A DNA stretch of 64,000 bases, taken from contig NZ_LSIC01000012.1 in NCBI RefSeq assembly GCF_001556045.1, forward strand, positions 248,001-312,000, read 5' to 3'. The translations under genes were made by a program, and so were the position numbers. This stretch comes from Bradyrhizobium sp. CCH5-F6 (GTDB lineage Bacteria; Pseudomonadota; Alphaproteobacteria; Rhizobiales; Xanthobacteraceae). This document shows, piece by piece, positions 9,969 to 18,558 of the stretch; the first letter of the stretch is position 1, and every line of letters begins with the position of its first letter. The notes below the pieces were generated by a model that was given only the letters and a program-made list of their open reading frames with translations, was not told where the DNA came from and searched no databases.

Positions 9969-10496
9969 TCAGGGCCCCGAAAGGCGCTTACCTGCCGGCT
10001 TTCGGGCAAAAGGACCGTATTTCGCGCCACTCGTCCGGTTTGACTGTTGTCGGCGATAGACAATGGGTTGGACCTTCATCAAGCGCGCGAAGCTGCGGCT
10101 GAAGCTGCTGGCACCTGCGAAACCCAAACGCGCAGCGATGTCGGCAATGTTTTCGTCCGATTCCGCGAGCAGATGGCACGCGGTGTCGAGCCGAACCTCC
10201 GCCACGAGCTCAGCGTAGGTAGTGCCCATGTCGGCAAGGCGGCGCTGAAGCGACCGGGCACTGATGCCGAGCCGGTGTGCCGTTTGGGGAAGCACCGCAC
10301 GGTCCTGGCGTAGCGACGCGGCGATGGCCGCTCGGACGGCGTATCGGGACGGCGTAGAGACTCGCTTCATGATGCGGCGCGAAACCTCGGCTCTTCCGAC
10401 ATATTCACCAATGTTTACGCAGAAGACGCCATTCCGTATGGCCATCTTGCGCCAAAATGCGACTTCGCCCGCCGTTGCGAAAGGTTGCACCGGCAT
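9969..10496 (-). pseudogene. AraC-type regulator, N-terminal domain missing
   Basis: 175 aa that align only with the C-terminal DNA-binding half of AraC/XylS proteins. The two helix-turn-helix units are intact (LPQTAHRLGISARSLQRRL and NIADIAARLGFAGASSFSRS). Relatives with this ending are about 330 aa with a ligand-sensing N-terminal domain, which the neighbour at 10627-11628 still has. The first 45 residues here match nothing obvious. It is probably a decayed gene; an orphan DNA-binding domain that is still made cannot be excluded. It is divergent from the intact AraC gene. Confidence 0.6.
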
Positions 10497-10626
10497 GATG
10501 CTGGGGCGCAGCGCGGAGAGGTTGAACTTGAACTCAGTCTAAAGTAGCATCATGAGCAAAGCGCGCGGTTGCATCACCTTGGGAGGCCGGGACAGCGGAA
10601 AGCCGTGACGTCCCGGGGACACGACC

Positions 10627-11628
10627 ATGAAGGCCATCGTCGTGGCGCGCTGCGCCCTGCTTGCACCTTTCGTTGAGGTTTTGAACGATATCGGCGCCCC
10701 CGCGGAACGGATGCTGAGCAGGTTCGGCCTGCCCGCACATCCCGAAAAGAAGCCCAACGACTATTTCCCCCTCATTCCCGCGCTTCATTTCGCAACGATT
10801 GCACAGTCATCGCAGGGGATTGCGGATTTTGGATTTCGAGCCGTCCAACGAATGCACTTTGGTCATATGAGTGACCAGCTTCAAGCCGCGGTTCGCCACG
10901 CGCCGACCTTGTTTGCCGTATTGGAGCAATGGTGTCAGCTTATCCAGATCGAGGACAACTTCGTCAGCTATTGGCTCGAGCGTCATGATAATCTCTTGAG
11001 GGTTTGCAACAGCATTTCCGGAACTGCTGGAACGCTGCATCTCGAGCATACGCAATGGCTGCAGAACGTGATGATGGTGTACGTCATCCGCCAGTTTGCA
11101 GGGCCGAATTGGGCGCCGGCCACCATCGCCTTTGAAGCTCGATACACGCCTGGTCCCGAGACCCAATCCCGGTGGCCCCACACCCGTTTCCTCTCGGGGC
11201 AGAAGGTCTCGTGGATTGATGTGCCCATTTCCCTGCTGAGTTTGCCCAATCCGGTGAAGCCCGCGGCATCAGTCCCATCGGAGCGCGAATTTCGGCGTAT
11301 CGGCACCGACGCCATAACAGCGCTCAAGATGATGCTTCCGTCATACCTGGATAAGGGCTCTCTCGGCATCGCCGAGGTCGCCGAGATCGCCGGGACCAGC
11401 GTGAGAAGCCTTCAGCGCGGCCTCGCAAGCGCAGGATTAACATACTCTCGTTTGCTCGATCAGGTCCGGTTCGAGAAAGGCGCCGACTTGCTGCGCAAGA
11501 CGGACGCCAGGATCATCGATGTTGCCTTCGCCACGGGTTACACCGACCCGGCTCACTTTGCCCGTGCCTTCCGCCGCATGGCGGGCATAACGCCGCGCGA
11601 GTTTCGAGAGAGCTCGCCGCGAGCCTAG
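10627..11628 (+). CDS. AraC-family transcriptional regulator (full length)
   Basis: 333 aa. Residues 1-210 form the ligand-sensing arabinose-binding-like N-terminal domain of the OruR/ArgR/PheR type (LLAPFVEVLNDIGAP, FPLIPALHF, FGHMSDQLQ). The last 100 residues carry two helix-turn-helix motifs (GIAEVAEIAGTSVRSLQRGL and IIDVAFATGYTDPAHFARAF). GGGAC lies a few bases before the ATG. It is divergent from the truncated AraC gene and the DUF1254 group, and is the natural candidate to control them, though no operator was identified. Confidence 0.9.
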   Translation: MKAIVVARCALLAPFVEVLNDIGAPAERMLSRFGLPAHPEKKPNDYFPLIPALHFATIAQSSQGIADFGFRAVQRMHFGHMSDQLQAAVRHAPTLFAVLEQWCQLIQIEDNFVSYWLERHDNLLRVCNSISGTAGTLHLEHTQWLQNVMMVYVIRQFAGPNWAPATIAFEARYTPGPETQSRWPHTRFLSGQKVSWIDVPISLLSLPNPVKPAASVPSEREFRRIGTDAITALKMMLPSYLDKGSLGIAEVAEIAGTSVRSLQRGLASAGLTYSRLLDQVRFEKGADLLRKTDARIIDVAFATGYTDPAHFARAFRRMAGITPREFRESSPRA

Positions 11629-11728
11629 CGATGGGAGAGTCCCCACAGCAGCGTCGATCGCCGCAAAGCTCCAAAGACTTCATTGGAGCGCACCGGACCC
11701 CGTGACCGACGTTGACGCGCCGCGCGCC

Positions 11729-12133
11729 CTACGCCGGCACGATCACCTTGCCGATCGGCCAAAGCGCGATGCCCGCGAGCTTCAGATGCGCCCAGGCGAA
11801 GGGGATGCCGATGATGGTGATGGCGAGCACCACCGCCGTCAGGACGTGGCCGAGCGCCAGCCACCAGCCGGCGAGCACGAACCAGATGATGTTGCCGATC
11901 ACCCCGAGCGGACCGGTGCCGATATCCTCGACACCGGTGACGTCATAGCGATTGACCGCCCGCGAGCCGAACGGCAGCAGAGTGTAGACGGCGATGTTGA
12001 ACGCCGCCCGCGCCCAGGGCAGGCCGATGATGGTGATGGCCATGATGACCGCGGCGATCACCCAGCCGAACGCCATCCAGGCGCCACCGATCAGTATCCA
12101 GAGGATGTTGAGGAGGATGGAGACGGGGGCCAT
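11729..12133 (-). CDS. yccF: YccF-family inner-membrane protein
   Basis: 134 aa, made of two similar halves, each with the YccF signature (NILWILIGGAWMAFGW, ITIIGLPWARAAFNIA; then NIIWFVLAGWWLALGH, ITIIGIPFAWAHLKLA). Each half has hydrophobic segments, giving about four membrane passes. The family is widespread and its function unknown. It stands alone between the AraC gene and a repeat, and is unrelated in theme to the lipid genes beyond. Confidence 0.93.
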   Translation of the reverse strand: MAPVSILLNILWILIGGAWMAFGWVIAAVIMAITIIGLPWARAAFNIAVYTLLPFGSRAVNRYDVTGVEDIGTGPLGVIGNIIWFVLAGWWLALGHVLTAVVLAITIIGIPFAWAHLKLAGIALWPIGKVIVPA

Positions 12134-12214
12134 GGGAACAATCCGCGAGGTGAAGGTCCCGCCTATATAGGATCGAATTGTTCTGGTGGTAAGACCGCTT
12201 CATGTCGTTGCGAC

Positions 12215-12292
12215 GTAGCCCGGATGAGCGAAGCGACATCCTGGACTCTCCGTCGCAGTGGTCCCGGGTATCGCTGCGCTCACCCGGGCTAC
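12215..12292. repeat. Intergenic palindromic repeat, family C (copy 1)
   Basis: Outer arms GTAGCCCGG and CCCGGGCTAC, inner arms AGCGAAGCGACA and TATCGCTGCGCT. The same structure lies at 13126-13203, and a diverged one at 24103-24182. It sits downstream of the crotonase gene (12299-13102, minus strand). Confidence 0.8.
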
Positions 12293-12298
12293 GGCCTT

Positions 12299-13102
12299 CT
12301 ACCGTCCCTCGAACTTCGGCTCCCGCTTCTCCATGAAGGACTTCATTCCCTCAGCCATGTCCTCAGTCCTGAACAGGGGCAGGAGCTGGAGATAGACATG
12401 GTGGACGTGGTCGGAGAAGTTTTCGTTGAGGCCCATCCGCATCATGCGCTTGGAGGCCTGCACCGCCAGTGGCGCGTTGGCGGCGATTTCGCGGGCTATG
12501 GCCGTGGCGCGGCTCATCAGCTCGGCGTCCGGCACGACCTCGTTGGCGAGGCCCCATTCCAGGCACTCGCGCGCGCTCAGCGTGCGGCCCGTGAAGATCA
12601 ACTCGGAGGCCTTGGCCCAGCCGAGCATGCGCGGCAACAGCCAGGTTCCGCCGGATTCCGGCACCACGCCGCGCTTGACGAAGGCGGCGGCGAGCTTTGC
12701 GGACTCCGCCATGATGCGGATGTCGCAGCCGAGCGCGGTGTCCATGCCGTAGCCGGCCGCGCCGCCGTTGACGGCGCAGATGGTCGGCTTGTCCATCGCG
12801 TGCAGGACCGTCGGCGGGGTGTTGCGGAGGTTGATCGTGGTCGGCGAGGACGCGGCGCTGAGGCCGTTGCCGTCGCGCTCCTTGCGCAAGTCGAGGCCGG
12901 CGCAGAACGCCCTGCCCTTGCCGGTGAGGATGACGACGCGGACGTTCTTGTCCTCGTTGGCCTCGGTCAGCAGGCGGGCGAGGTCGTTCAGCATCGGACC
13001 GGAGATCGTGTTCATCCGCTCAGGCGCATTCAGCGTGATGGTCGCGATGTGATCGGCGACTGTGTAGAGGACTTCGTTCGTCGTGCCTGCCCCGTCGCTC
13101 AT
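12299..13102 (-). CDS. Enoyl-CoA hydratase/isomerase (crotonase family)
   Basis: 267 aa, normal crotonase length. It shows the oxyanion-hole strand GKGRAFCAGLDL (about 65-76) and the second motif AVNGGAAGYGMDTALGCDIR (about 110-130). The active-site stretch around VKRGVVPESGGTWLLPRMLG carries the acidic residue expected in hydratases. The start MSDGAG is chosen because GGAGGGA lies just before it; the open frame continues upstream only through repeat C. It probably hydrates a trans-2-enoyl-CoA in beta-oxidation. It follows the CoA ligase at 13210-14754 on the same strand, with a repeat between them. Confidence 0.92.
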   Translation of the reverse strand: MSDGAGTTNEVLYTVADHIATITLNAPERMNTISGPMLNDLARLLTEANEDKNVRVVILTGKGRAFCAGLDLRKERDGNGLSAASSPTTINLRNTPPTVLHAMDKPTICAVNGGAAGYGMDTALGCDIRIMAESAKLAAAFVKRGVVPESGGTWLLPRMLGWAKASELIFTGRTLSARECLEWGLANEVVPDAELMSRATAIAREIAANAPLAVQASKRMMRMGLNENFSDHVHHVYLQLLPLFRTEDMAEGMKSFMEKREPKFEGR

Positions 13103-13125
13103 GAGGTCCCTCCCCTTCGGTTCTC

Positions 13126-13203
13126 GTAGCCCCGACGAGCGCAGCGACACCCGGGACAGTGGTTGCTTGTCGTCCCGGGTATCGCTGCGCTCACCCGGGC
13201 TAC
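13126..13203. repeat. Intergenic palindromic repeat, family C (copy 2)
   Basis: Arms GTAGCCCCGACGAGCGCAGC and its near mirror GCTGCGCTCACCCGGGCTAC. Close to copy 1 at 12215-12292. It separates the crotonase and CoA-ligase genes, both on the minus strand. Confidence 0.8.
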
Positions 13204-13209
13204 GCGCTG

Positions 13210-14754
13210 TCAGATCTTCCGTCCCGCCTGCTCCCAATAGGGATCGCGCAGGCGGCGCTTGAAGATCTTGCCGGAATCTTCGCGCGGCAGCCCGGTGCGG
13301 ATCTCGATGTGCTTGGGCACCTTGTAATCGGCCAGATGCGCCTTCAGCGCGGCGCGGACGTCGGCTTCGCCGAGCGTAACACCGGGCTGCGGCTCGACCA
13401 CTGCCATCAGCGCTTCGCCGAACTCGGCATCGGGGATACCGAACACGGCGCAATCATGCACGCCGGGCACGGCGTGCAGCACCGACTCGATCTCCGCCGG
13501 ATAGATGTTGACGCCGCCCGAGATCACCATGTCGCGCTTGCGGTCGCAGATGAAGACGTAGCCGTCCTCGTCGATGTAGCCGACATCGCCGGAGGTGATG
13601 AAGCCGTCGCGATCGATCTCGGCGCGCTTCTCCGGCTTGTTGTGGTAGGTGAAATCGGCCATCTCGGCCATGCGGGAATAGATCTCGCCGATCTCGCCCA
13701 CGCCAAGCACGCGGCCGTCCTCGCCGATGAATCGCAGCTCGGCGCCCGGCGAGATCTTGCCGACAGTGCCGGGCTTCTTCAGCGCATCCTCCGACGTCGC
13801 GAAGGTGACGGCGCTGGATTCGGTCGAGCCGTAGAACTCGTAGATGACAGGCCCCCACCATTCGATCATGGCGCGCTTGACGTCGGCGGGACAGGGCGCG
13901 GCGGCGTGGATGACGTGGCGCAGCGACGAGACGTTGTAGCTTTTGCGCACCGCCTCCGGCAGCTTCATCAGGCGGATGAACATGGTCGGCACCATGAAGA
14001 TGGTGTCGACTTTGTAACGTTCGATCAGCCCCAGGAATTCCTCCGCCTCGAAGCGCGGCATCAGCACCAGCACCCCGCCGAGCTTGCCGGCGCGGATGCC
14101 GAACGAATTCGGCGCGGAGTGATAAAGCGGACCCGGCAGCAGCGCGCGGGCACCTAGCTTGAGCCCGTAGATCATCGCGCGCATGCGCTCGCCGGCCGCC
14201 GCCTGCTCCGGCGTCGGCGCGTTGCGGCGCACGCCCTTGGGATGGCCTGTCGTGCCCGAGGTGTAGATCATGTTCATGGGCTGCGGCACGACCGGGCCGT
14301 CATAGGGCTGGTGTTGCGCGAGCCATGTCTCGAAATCGATCGCGAAATCGGGAGTCGTCAGACGATCGGGATCGATCTTGTAGTTGGAGAGGATTTCCGG
14401 CGGCGTCGGCACGCTGAGCACCGTGACGCCTTTTGGGATCGCATCGCGCAAGGCATGCAGCATGTCGGCATGTCCGATCAGCACGGAGCTGCCGGTGTCA
14501 CCGAGGATGTAGTTGATCTCCTCCGGCTTGAAGTGCCAGTTGATCGGCACGCCATAGGCGCCGAGGCGCATCGCGGCGTACGCGGCTTCGAGGAAGGCGA
14601 CTTCGTTGCGCATCAGCATGCAGACGCAATCGCCCGGCTTGACGCCGAGCCTGGCGAGGCCGGAGGCGATGCGGTCGCTACGGTCAGCGACATCGGCGTG
14701 GGCACGGCGGCGGTCGCCGGAGACGATGCCGAGGAACTCTGACGTTTCGCTCAT
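13210..14754 (-). CDS. Acyl-CoA ligase (AMP-dependent synthetase)
   Basis: 514 aa ANL-family enzyme: it activates a carboxylic acid with ATP to the acyl-adenylate and passes it to CoA. Motifs in order: the phosphate loop YTSGTTGHPKG (about 162-172), YEFYGSTES, the hinge TSGDVGY with CDRKRDMVISGG, and the C-terminal catalytic Lys in DSGKIFKR. The substrate, probably a medium- or long-chain or alicyclic acid, cannot be read from sequence. It lies between two crotonase genes on the same strand. One of two ligases in the region; the other is at 16840-18417. Confidence 0.93.
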   Translation of the reverse strand: MSETSEFLGIVSGDRRRAHADVADRSDRIASGLARLGVKPGDCVCMLMRNEVAFLEAAYAAMRLGAYGVPINWHFKPEEINYILGDTGSSVLIGHADMLHALRDAIPKGVTVLSVPTPPEILSNYKIDPDRLTTPDFAIDFETWLAQHQPYDGPVVPQPMNMIYTSGTTGHPKGVRRNAPTPEQAAAGERMRAMIYGLKLGARALLPGPLYHSAPNSFGIRAGKLGGVLVLMPRFEAEEFLGLIERYKVDTIFMVPTMFIRLMKLPEAVRKSYNVSSLRHVIHAAAPCPADVKRAMIEWWGPVIYEFYGSTESSAVTFATSEDALKKPGTVGKISPGAELRFIGEDGRVLGVGEIGEIYSRMAEMADFTYHNKPEKRAEIDRDGFITSGDVGYIDEDGYVFICDRKRDMVISGGVNIYPAEIESVLHAVPGVHDCAVFGIPDAEFGEALMAVVEPQPGVTLGEADVRAALKAHLADYKVPKHIEIRTGLPREDSGKIFKRRLRDPYWEQAGRKI

Positions 14755-14803
14755 TTTTGTCTTCCGATCTTTCGTCGGGTTGGAACGTGGCTACCACTCA
14801 GGC

Positions 14804-14910
14804 CGTCATTCCGGGGCGATGCGAGGCATCGAACCCGGAATCCATTTTACGGCAGAGCATGCGGCTCGATGGATTCCGGGCCTGCGCCTGCGGCGCATCC
14901 CGGAATGACA
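14804..14910. repeat. Intergenic palindromic repeat, family F (copy 1)
   Basis: Outer arms CGTCATTCCGGG and CCCGGAATGACA with inner GATTCCGGG arms. A second copy lies at 50896-50978. It sits downstream of the crotonase gene at 14916-15725, between it and the CoA ligase. Confidence 0.8.
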
Positions 14911-14915
14911 GAAAG

Positions 14916-15725
14916 CTAATCCGCAAATTTCGGCGCGCGCTTCTCCAGATTGGCGCGGACCGCCTCGGTCTGGTTGGCGCTGCCGATCAGCTTCTGTTGC
15001 TCGACGGACTCGGCGAGCAGCGCCGGGCCCGGATCGACCGAGAGATTGTTGAGCAGGCGTTTCGCGGCGCGGATCGCGTCGGGGCTCTTGCCGGCGATCT
15101 CGCGCGCGGCTTCGAGGGCGCTCGCGCGCGGATCGTCACAGATGCGCGTGGCGAGACCGTAGGTCATCGCCTCCTGGGCGGAGAAGATGCGGCCGGTATA
15201 GGTGAGATCGCGCAGGATGTCGTCGCGCACGAGCGAGGCCAGGATCGGCGTGCCCGCCATGTCGGGGACGAGACCCCATTTGATTTCCATGATCGACATC
15301 CGCGCGTCTGCCGAAAGAAACCGCATGTCGGCGCCGAGCGAGAGCTGGAAGCCGCCGCCGAAGGCGACGCCGTGCACGGCCGCGATCACGGGCACCGGAA
15401 GCTGGCGCCACCCCCATACTGCCTGTTGCGGAAAGTTCGCCTGGCCATGAGTGCGTTTGGTGAGGTCTCGATTTTCGCCACCCGGAATTCCGTTGCCGCC
15501 CTTCTCCTTCATGGCGGCAAAACGCCCCATGTCGAGGCCGGCACAGAAGGCGCGGCCCTCGCCGGACAGCACGACCGCACGCACGCTCTTGTCCTTCGAA
15601 AGCCGCTCGGTTGCGGCGACAAGGGCCTCGAACATGGCCTGATCGAGCGCATTCATCTTGTCCGCGCGCACCAGCCGCACGTCGGCGACGCCTTCCGAGA
15701 TCGAGATCGAGACGCGCTCTTCCAT
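14916..15725 (-). CDS. Enoyl-CoA hydratase/isomerase (crotonase family)
   Basis: 269 aa. Crotonase motifs: GEGRAFCAGLDM (about 57-68), then AAVHGVAFGGGFQLSLGADM, and the active-site helix MEIKWGLVPDMAGT. The last motif has Asp where many hydratases have Glu, as in dienoyl-CoA isomerases, so isomerase activity is possible. GGGGAG precedes the ATG. It is divergent from the DECR-like gene at 15831, which would fit a pair handling unsaturated acyl chains; that link is inference. Confidence 0.9.
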   Translation of the reverse strand: MEERVSISISEGVADVRLVRADKMNALDQAMFEALVAATERLSKDKSVRAVVLSGEGRAFCAGLDMGRFAAMKEKGGNGIPGGENRDLTKRTHGQANFPQQAVWGWRQLPVPVIAAVHGVAFGGGFQLSLGADMRFLSADARMSIMEIKWGLVPDMAGTPILASLVRDDILRDLTYTGRIFSAQEAMTYGLATRICDDPRASALEAAREIAGKSPDAIRAAKRLLNNLSVDPGPALLAESVEQQKLIGSANQTEAVRANLEKRAPKFAD

Positions 15726-15830
15726 GGACGAATTCTCCCCTGTTCTTGTTCAGTGCCGCTTTACAGGACGCTGGCGGCCGGATTTAGTCAATCGACCAAT
15801 TAACTTACAATCCCTACGGGGGAAACAGCC

Positions 15831-16703
15831 ATGTTCAAGGAAAATCTTCTCGCCGGCCGGAGCATCCTCGTGACCGGCGGCGGCACGGGTCTCGGCAAGT
15901 CGATGGCGGCGCGCTTCCTCCAGCTCGGCGCCGACGTGCACATTTGCGGCCGACGCAAGATCGTCTGCGACGAGACCGCGACCGAGCTGATGGATCGCTA
16001 TGGCGGCCGCGTCACCAGCCACGGCGTCGACATCCGCAACGCGCTCGCGGTCGAGGAGATGGTGGAGAACATCTTCCGCGATGCTCCGCTGACCGACCTC
16101 ATCAACAACGCCGCCGGCAATTTCATCTCGCGCACCGAGGAGCTGTCGCCGCGCGGCTTCGACGCGGTCGCCAATATCGTCATGCACGGCACGTTCTACG
16201 TGACGCATGCGGTCGGCAAGCGCTGGATCGCCTTGAAGCAGCCGGGCAACGTCGTCTCGATCACCACGACCTGGGTGCGCAACGGCTCGCCCTATGTGGT
16301 GCCGTCGGCGATGAGCAAGTCGGCGATCCATGCGATGACGATGTCGCTCGCCACCGAATGGGGCCGCTACGGCATCCGCCTCAACACCATCGCGCCGGGC
16401 GAAATCCCGACCGAAGGCATGAGCAAGCGCATTAAGCCGGGCGACGAGGCCGGCGCCCGCACCAAGGCGATGAACCCGATGGGCCGTGTCGGCACCATGG
16501 AGGAGTTGCAGAACGTCGCCGTGTTCCTGATCTCCGGCGGTTGCGACTGGATCTCCGGCGAGACCATCGCCATGGACGGCGCGCAGGCGCTCGCCATGGG
16601 CGGCAATTTCTACCAGCTCCGCGACTGGAGCGACGACGACTGGAAGACCGCGCGCGAGAGCATCATGGCCCAGAACGAGAAGGACCGGGCGAAGCGGGGG
16701 TGA
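15831..16703 (+). CDS. SDR, 2,4-dienoyl-CoA reductase-like
   Basis: 290 aa. It has the cofactor motif TGGGTGLG (about 15-22) and NNAAGNF, which is typical of mammalian-type 2,4-dienoyl-CoA reductases. The usual YxxxK is replaced by SAMSK within VVPSAMSKSAIHAM, the same change seen in that reductase group. It would reduce 2,4-dienoyl-CoA with NADPH during degradation of unsaturated fatty acids. GGGGGAAAC lies ahead of the ATG. The CoA ligase at 16840 follows on the same strand after a hairpin. Confidence 0.85.
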   Translation: MFKENLLAGRSILVTGGGTGLGKSMAARFLQLGADVHICGRRKIVCDETATELMDRYGGRVTSHGVDIRNALAVEEMVENIFRDAPLTDLINNAAGNFISRTEELSPRGFDAVANIVMHGTFYVTHAVGKRWIALKQPGNVVSITTTWVRNGSPYVVPSAMSKSAIHAMTMSLATEWGRYGIRLNTIAPGEIPTEGMSKRIKPGDEAGARTKAMNPMGRVGTMEELQNVAVFLISGGCDWISGETIAMDGAQALAMGGNFYQLRDWSDDDWKTARESIMAQNEKDRAKRG

Positions 16704-16717
16704 TGCTCTCTCCGTAG

Positions 16718-16743
16718 TCGTCCTGGCGAAAGCCGGGACGACG
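16718..16743. terminator. Hairpin with GAAA loop
   Basis: GTCGTCCTGGC pairs with GCCGGGACGAC (one G-U) around a GAAA tetraloop. It lies 15 bp after the stop of the SDR gene. There is no T run, so it may be an RNA-stabilising stem or a shortened repeat rather than an efficient intrinsic terminator. Confidence 0.5.
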
Positions 16744-16839
16744 ATGCTGGAGCAGTTGCGTTCCCCTCCTCCCGTATTGTCTTTACCTGCGGATGACGCC
16801 ACACTCCCAGGCATAAGAACATGACGTCACGGGAGAAAC

Positions 16840-18417
16840 ATGTCCACACAGCCATTGGCGAATCTCGCCGACATGGTGCGCGAGCGCGCGAAGAGCCGCG
16901 GCAACGCCATCGCCTATGAATTCGAAGGGCGCACCACCAGCTTTGCAGAGTTCGACATCAAGACCAACAAGGTCGCCAACGCCCTGATCGCGATGGGCGT
17001 GAAGAAGGGCGACCGCATCGCCTATCTCGGCAAGAACAGCGACTTCTATTTCGAGCTCCTGATGGGCGCGATGAAGGCCGGCGCGGTGATGGCGCCGGTG
17101 AACTGGCGTCTCGCGGGGCCCGAAGTCGCCTTCATCGTCGAAGACTGCAAGGCGCCGGTGCTGTTCGTCGGACCGGAGTTCATCACGCTCGTCCGCCAGA
17201 TCAAGGACCGGCTGCCGGGCGTGCGCACCATCATCACCACAGAGGGCGGCGCGCCGGAATGGCAGGACTTTGCGGCCTGGCGCGATGCGCAGAGCGGCGA
17301 CGACCCGAGGGTGCCGATCGACACCAGGGACATCGCGATCCAGCTCTACACCTCCGGCACCACAGGCAAGCCGAAGGGCGCGATGCTAAGCCACGCGAAC
17401 TTCCTCAACCTGGTGCAAACCGGCAATGCCGAGGACAAGCCGGAGTGGAACCGGTGGTCCACCGACGACGTGTCGCTGGTCGCGATGCCGATCTTCCACA
17501 TCGGCGGCTCCGGCTGGGGCGTGATGGGGCTCTATCACGGCGCCCGCGGCGTCATCGCACGCGAATTCGATCCGACCAAGGTTCTGGATTTCTTCGAGCA
17601 GTCGGGCATCACCAAGCTGTTCATGGTGCCGGCGGCGATGCAGTTCGTGGTGCGGCAGCCGCGTGCAAAGACGGTGGATTTCTCGCGGCTGAAATACATG
17701 CTCTACGGCGCCTCGCCGATTCCGGCGGCGCTGCTGAAGGAATGCATCGAAGTCTTCAAATGCGGCTTCGTGCAGATGTACGGAATGACCGAGACGACCG
17801 GCACGATCGTGGCGCTGCCGCCGGAGGATCACGTCGAGGGGCTCGAGCGGATGCGTTCGGCCGGCAAGGCCCTGCCCGGCGTCGAGATCGCGATCCTGGA
17901 CGTGGACGGCAAGCCGCTGCCGCCGCGCCAGGTCGGCGAGATCGCGACGCGCTCGGGCTCGAACATGGCGGGCTACTGGAACCTGCCGGAGGCGACCGCC
18001 GCGACGCTGCGCAGTGACGGCTGGCTGCGCACCGGCGATGCCGGCTACATGGACGAGGACGGCTATCTCTACATTCACGACCGCATCAAGGACATGATCA
18101 TCTCCGGCGGCGAGAACATCTACCCGGCCGAGGTCGAGAGCGCGCTGTGCGATCACCCCGATGTCGCCGAGGCCGCCGTGATCGGCGTGCCCGACGACAA
18201 ATGGGGCGAGGCTGTGAAGGCGGTGGTCGTTATGAAGCCGGGCAAGCAGGCGACCGCCACCGACATCATCAACTTCACGCGCGAGCGCATCGCCGGCTAC
18301 AAGACGCCGAAGAGCGTGGAGTTTTTGCCGGCATTGCCGAGGAATCCCTCAGGCAAGATCCTGCGGCGGCAGTTGCGCGAGCCGTATTGGGCGGGGAAGG
18401 ATCGAAGGGTGAATTAG
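16840..18417 (+). CDS. Long-chain acyl-CoA ligase (AMP-dependent synthetase)
   Basis: 525 aa ANL-family enzyme. Motifs: YTSGTTGKPKG (about 170), VQMYGMTETTG, LRTGDAGY, IHDRIKDMIISGGENIYP and the catalytic Lys in NPSGKILRRQLRE. These fit fatty-acid CoA ligases of the FadD13/FadD3 type. It makes acyl-CoA from free acid, ATP and CoA in the cytosol. GGGAG precedes the ATG. Paired with the upstream dienoyl-CoA reductase-like gene, it looks like a fatty-acid degradation set. It is also a candidate for the ligase step of the phosphorylation pathway proposed for 20972-26159. Confidence 0.94.
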   Translation: MSTQPLANLADMVRERAKSRGNAIAYEFEGRTTSFAEFDIKTNKVANALIAMGVKKGDRIAYLGKNSDFYFELLMGAMKAGAVMAPVNWRLAGPEVAFIVEDCKAPVLFVGPEFITLVRQIKDRLPGVRTIITTEGGAPEWQDFAAWRDAQSGDDPRVPIDTRDIAIQLYTSGTTGKPKGAMLSHANFLNLVQTGNAEDKPEWNRWSTDDVSLVAMPIFHIGGSGWGVMGLYHGARGVIAREFDPTKVLDFFEQSGITKLFMVPAAMQFVVRQPRAKTVDFSRLKYMLYGASPIPAALLKECIEVFKCGFVQMYGMTETTGTIVALPPEDHVEGLERMRSAGKALPGVEIAILDVDGKPLPPRQVGEIATRSGSNMAGYWNLPEATAATLRSDGWLRTGDAGYMDEDGYLYIHDRIKDMIISGGENIYPAEVESALCDHPDVAEAAVIGVPDDKWGEAVKAVVVMKPGKQATATDIINFTRERIAGYKTPKSVEFLPALPRNPSGKILRRQLREPYWAGKDRRVN

Positions 18418-18427
18418 CCGCGGTGCA

Positions 18428-18544
18428 GTAGGGTGGGTTAGCCGCAGGCGTAACCCACCTCTTTGCTCTCCCCCGGGGGATGGAGAGTGGTGGGTCACGC
18501 CCTGCAGATTCGCTTCGCACATCTGCAGAGCTAACCCACCCTAC
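18428..18544. repeat. Intergenic palindromic repeat, family A (copy 1)
   Basis: Outer arms GTAGGGTGGGTTAGC and GCTAACCCACCCTAC, with inner arms GTAACCCACC and GTGGGTCACGC. Other copies lie at 31757-31872, 53170-53284 and 55205-55318. It sits between convergent stops (ligase on plus, dehydrogenase on minus). Confidence 0.85.
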
Positions 18545-18558
18545 GAGAGCGGTGCACC

